NCBI GenBank assembly: GCA_052035955.1 | Contig: JBPOHD010000040.1 | Location: 1 to 26,310 of the forward strand | Source: JAEUNJ01 sp052035955 | GTDB lineage: Bacteria > Pseudomonadota > Gammaproteobacteria > Burkholderiales > Rhodocyclaceae | DNA length: 26,310 nucleotides | Direction of reading: 5' to 3' | In this document: one piece after another, positions 21,940 to 26,310 of the stretch | Position numbering within the stretch: position 1 is the stretch's first letter | How the letters are laid out: every line of letters starts with the position of its first letter | The notes under the pieces: model-generated | What the model was told of the DNA's origin: nothing | Seen by the model: the letters and a program-made list of their open reading frames with translations, nothing else | Database searches by the model: none | Translations under genes and position numbers: made by a program

Positions 21940-22893
21940 GTGCATATTATTGTCGTCTCCGATCGCCTGGCAACAGCCAGGACCCTGACACTCGGCTATC
22001 GGCATCTGGCCGGCCTTGCGGCGGCCTTCGTCGGCCTCGTGCTGGTGGTGTCCTCCCTGTTCTCCTACATGACCGTCCGCCACGCCGCCGAGATTCGCCT
22101 GCCCTTCCTGCAGGACCTCGTGAAATCGGTCAATGCGGAGCAGGCCCAGGTGAGCCGCGAGTTCCTCAAGGAGAACCTGAACGCCATGGCGGTGAAGCTG
22201 GGCCAGATGCAGGCCCAGATCACGCGCCTGGATTCCCTGGGCGAACGGCTGGCGGCCTTGGCCGGGGTGAAGATCCAGGATTTGCGCCAGTCCGACGGCG
22301 CGGAGACCAGGGACGGACGCGGGGGGCCCCTGGTGCAGGCCTCGCCCCTTTCCACGGGCGACCTGCAGAACGCCGTGGAGTCCCTGTCGCGGCTGGTGGA
22401 GTCGCGCAGCGACGCCCTGTCCATCCTTGAATCCCAACTCTTCGAGGAACGCGTCAGGAAGAGCCTGCTGCCGACCAGCCTGCCCATCGACACGCAATGG
22501 AACGCCTCCGCCTTCGGCTGGCGCATCGATCCCTTCACGGGGGAGCGGGCGCTGCATGAAGGCGTCGATTTCTCGGCCGAGACGGGTACCGCCATCAAGG
22601 CGGCGGCCGCCGGCGTCGTGACGCTGGCCGAGAGGCATCCCGAGTACGGCCTGGTCGTGGAGATCGACCACGGCAACGACCTGGCCACCCGTTACGCCCA
22701 TGCATCGAAGGTCCACGTCGCCCCGGGCGCCGTCGTCAAGCGCGGCCAGAAGATCGCCGACGTGGGTTCCTCGGGGCGCTCCACCGGACCGCACCTGCAT
22801 TTCGAGGTCCGCTACCGGGGCATCGCCCAGAATCCCAACAGATTCCTCCAGCAGGCCCAGCAGAACGGCGCGAAACTCGCCGTCCGCCACTAG
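21940..22893 (+). CDS. Membrane-anchored M23 (LytM-type) peptidase, 317 aa
   Basis: This is a zinc endopeptidase of family M23, whose members cut peptide crosslinks of peptidoglycan, or activate amidases when degenerate. It has a short cytoplasmic start, one membrane helix at about residues 24-46 (AGLAAAFVGLVLVVSSLFSY), a periplasmic coiled-coil-like stretch with repeated Leu/Gln patterns, and a C-terminal LytM domain from about residue 195. The metal and catalytic motifs are complete: HEGVD (His206, Asp210), RYAH and HLHFE (His285, His287), so it is predicted to be active. The start is GTG at 21940, with AAAGGAGA (GGAG at 21929-21932) seven bases upstream, giving the start HIIVVSDR. Its position before secA is common in betaproteobacteria. 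Its substrate cannot be told from the sequence. Confidence 0.92.
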   Translation: MHIIVVSDRLATARTLTLGYRHLAGLAAAFVGLVLVVSSLFSYMTVRHAAEIRLPFLQDLVKSVNAEQAQVSREFLKENLNAMAVKLGQMQAQITRLDSLGERLAALAGVKIQDLRQSDGAETRDGRGGPLVQASPLSTGDLQNAVESLSRLVESRSDALSILESQLFEERVRKSLLPTSLPIDTQWNASAFGWRIDPFTGERALHEGVDFSAETGTAIKAAAAGVVTLAERHPEYGLVVEIDHGNDLATRYAHASKVHVAPGAVVKRGQKIADVGSSGRSTGPHLHFEVRYRGIAQNPNRFLQQAQQNGAKLAVRH

Positions 22894-22894
22894 C

Positions 22895-22922
22895 CGCCGC
22901 CTGTCATTTCCGGGGGGCGGCG
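22895..22922 (+). terminator. Hairpin after the M23 peptidase gene
   Basis: CGCCGCC (22895-22901) and GGCGGCG (22916-22922) form a perfect 7-bp stem just past the stop. There is no T run, so termination would need Rho or be weak. The rest of the 165-base gap to secA holds only another short GC-rich pairing (about 22941-22957) and the secA promoter. Confidence 0.35.
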
Positions 22923-22971
22923 CGTCGTCGCGGCCCGGCCCGCCCCATCCGGGGGCGCCGGGGCCCCATGC

Positions 22972-22977
22972 TAAAAT
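22972..22977 (+). promoter_or_regulatory. Likely -10 box of the secA promoter
   Basis: TAAAAT stands out in GC-rich surroundings 82 bases before the secA ATG. A matching -35 is not evident. The leader (about 22985-23058) starts with a T-rich run (TTTCTTTTTCC) and is then GC-rich. SecM-like or other arrest peptides were looked for and not seen. Confidence 0.45.
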
Positions 22978-23058
22978 CCATTTCTTTTTCCCCGCCCCGG
23001 TCGTGCCGGCGCGGGACAGGCGCGAGCCCGCCCCGCCTGCCCACTCGGGACCTCCCAG

Positions 23059-25785
<2,727 letters not shown>

Positions 25786-25796
25786 CGCCGCGGGCG

Positions 25797-26310
25797 GTGG
25801 ATTCCCTGCGCACCATCGCCGAGGACGGGGCTGCCGTCCTCGTCCTCGACCAGACACGGTTGCCCGCGCGCGAGGCCCATGTCCGGCTGGGCACCCTGGC
25901 GGAAGCCGCCCACGCGATCCGCAGCATGCAGGTCCGCGGTGCCCCCCTGATCGGTGCCACGGCCGCCTACGGCGTCGCCCTGGCCCTGGCCGAGGGGCGC
26001 CCGCTGGAGGAGTCGCTCGCCGTGCTGGCCGCCACGAGGCCCACGGCGGTGAACCTGCGCTGGGCCCTCGAGCGCATGCGCCGGGCGCTCTGCGGCCTTC
26101 CGGAAGACGGGCGAACCATGGCCGCCTGGCGGGAGGCCCGGACGATCGCCGCCGAGGACGCGGCGGCGAATGCCGCCATCGGTCGCCACGGCCTGGCCCT
26201 GCTGGACCGGCCGCGGGACGGCGCCCGGCCATTGCAGGTGATGACCCACTGCAACGCCGGTTGGCTGGCCACCGTCGCCCATGGCACCGCCCTGGCGCCC
26301 ATTTATGCCG
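25797..26310 (+). CDS. mtnA: S-methyl-5-thioribose-1-phosphate isomerase MtnA, 3' truncated by window edge
   Basis: MtnA converts methylthioribose-1-phosphate to methylthioribulose-1-phosphate in the methionine salvage pathway. The first 171 codons are open to the window end. The protein shows LDQTRLP, IRSMQVRGAPLIGATAAYG, the PTAVNLRWAL block and MTHCNAGWLAT with the catalytic Cys152, then GTALAPIYA. These follow the MtnA / eIF2B-alpha-like family in order. The GTG at 25797 (VDSLRTIAEDG) is the best start, 11 bases after secA. There is no ATG near, and the Shine-Dalgarno is weak. The catalytic aspartate would lie beyond the window. Location directly after secA suggests co-transcription. Confidence 0.93.
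   Translation, partial: MDSLRTIAEDGAAVLVLDQTRLPAREAHVRLGTLAEAAHAIRSMQVRGAPLIGATAAYGVALALAEGRPLEESLAVLAATRPTAVNLRWALERMRRALCGLPEDGRTMAAWREARTIAAEDAAANAAIGRHGLALLDRPRDGARPLQVMTHCNAGWLATVAHGTALAPIYA

Overview
The window carries a nearly complete division and cell-wall (dcw) gene cluster from a high-GC proteobacterium, with its usual neighbours on each side. A betaproteobacterium, possibly of the Rhodocyclales type, is the best reading. MraY is 389 residues, with the extended middle seen in betaproteobacteria. The order pyrC / DUF3025 / rnpB / mraZ at one end and lpxC / dciA (antisense) / M23 peptidase / secA at the other fits that group. The family-level placement is inference from gene order and protein character, not from a search.

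Layout. 1-1939: the 3' end of pyrC (dihydroorotase), an unnamed lipoprotein and a DUF3025 protein, closely packed on the + strand. 1949-2380: the RNase P RNA gene rnpB, with its -10 box overlapping the DUF3025 stop codon. 2381-2627: an AT-rich control region that stands out from the GC-rich surroundings. It holds a long inverted repeat ending in a T run, a near-consensus sigma-70 promoter and a 10-bp-phased array of MraZ-type boxes. 2628-20137: sixteen co-directional genes, mraZ-rsmH-ftsL-ftsI-murE-murF-mraY-murD-ftsW-murG-murC-murB-ddlB-ftsQ-ftsA-ftsZ. Most junctions overlap by a few bases (GTGA/ATGA/TGATG), so the set looks like one translationally coupled operon under MraZ control. 20138-20348: a repeat-rich gap with a second copy of the ftsZ 3' end, nested palindromes and a GC-rich hairpin before lpxC. 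20349-21461: lpxC and a 60-residue two-helix membrane protein. 21458-21901: dciA on the minus strand, tail-to-tail with the small gene. 21940-22893: an M23 endopeptidase with one membrane anchor. 23059-25785: secA. 25797-26310: the start of mtnA, cut by the window edge.

How the genes work together. MurE, MurF, MurC, MurD, MurB and Ddl build the cytoplasmic UDP-MurNAc-pentapeptide. MraY and MurG place it on the lipid carrier, and FtsW with FtsI polymerises and crosslinks it at the septum. FtsL and FtsQ activate that synthase, and FtsA with FtsZ forms the ring that positions it. LpxC commits precursor to lipid A, and SecA exports envelope proteins.

No phage, IS element, CRISPR array or obviously foreign island was seen. 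The main gene content is conserved and well described, and I found no convincing new multi-gene system. The most unusual signals are small: the duplicated ftsZ tail with mutually exclusive stem-loops, a 16-codon micro-ORF bridging murG and murC, a stretch of rsmH with discordant codon usage that coincides with a strong internal Shine-Dalgarno and an overlapping ORF, and a structured AT-rich element between rnpB and mraZ.
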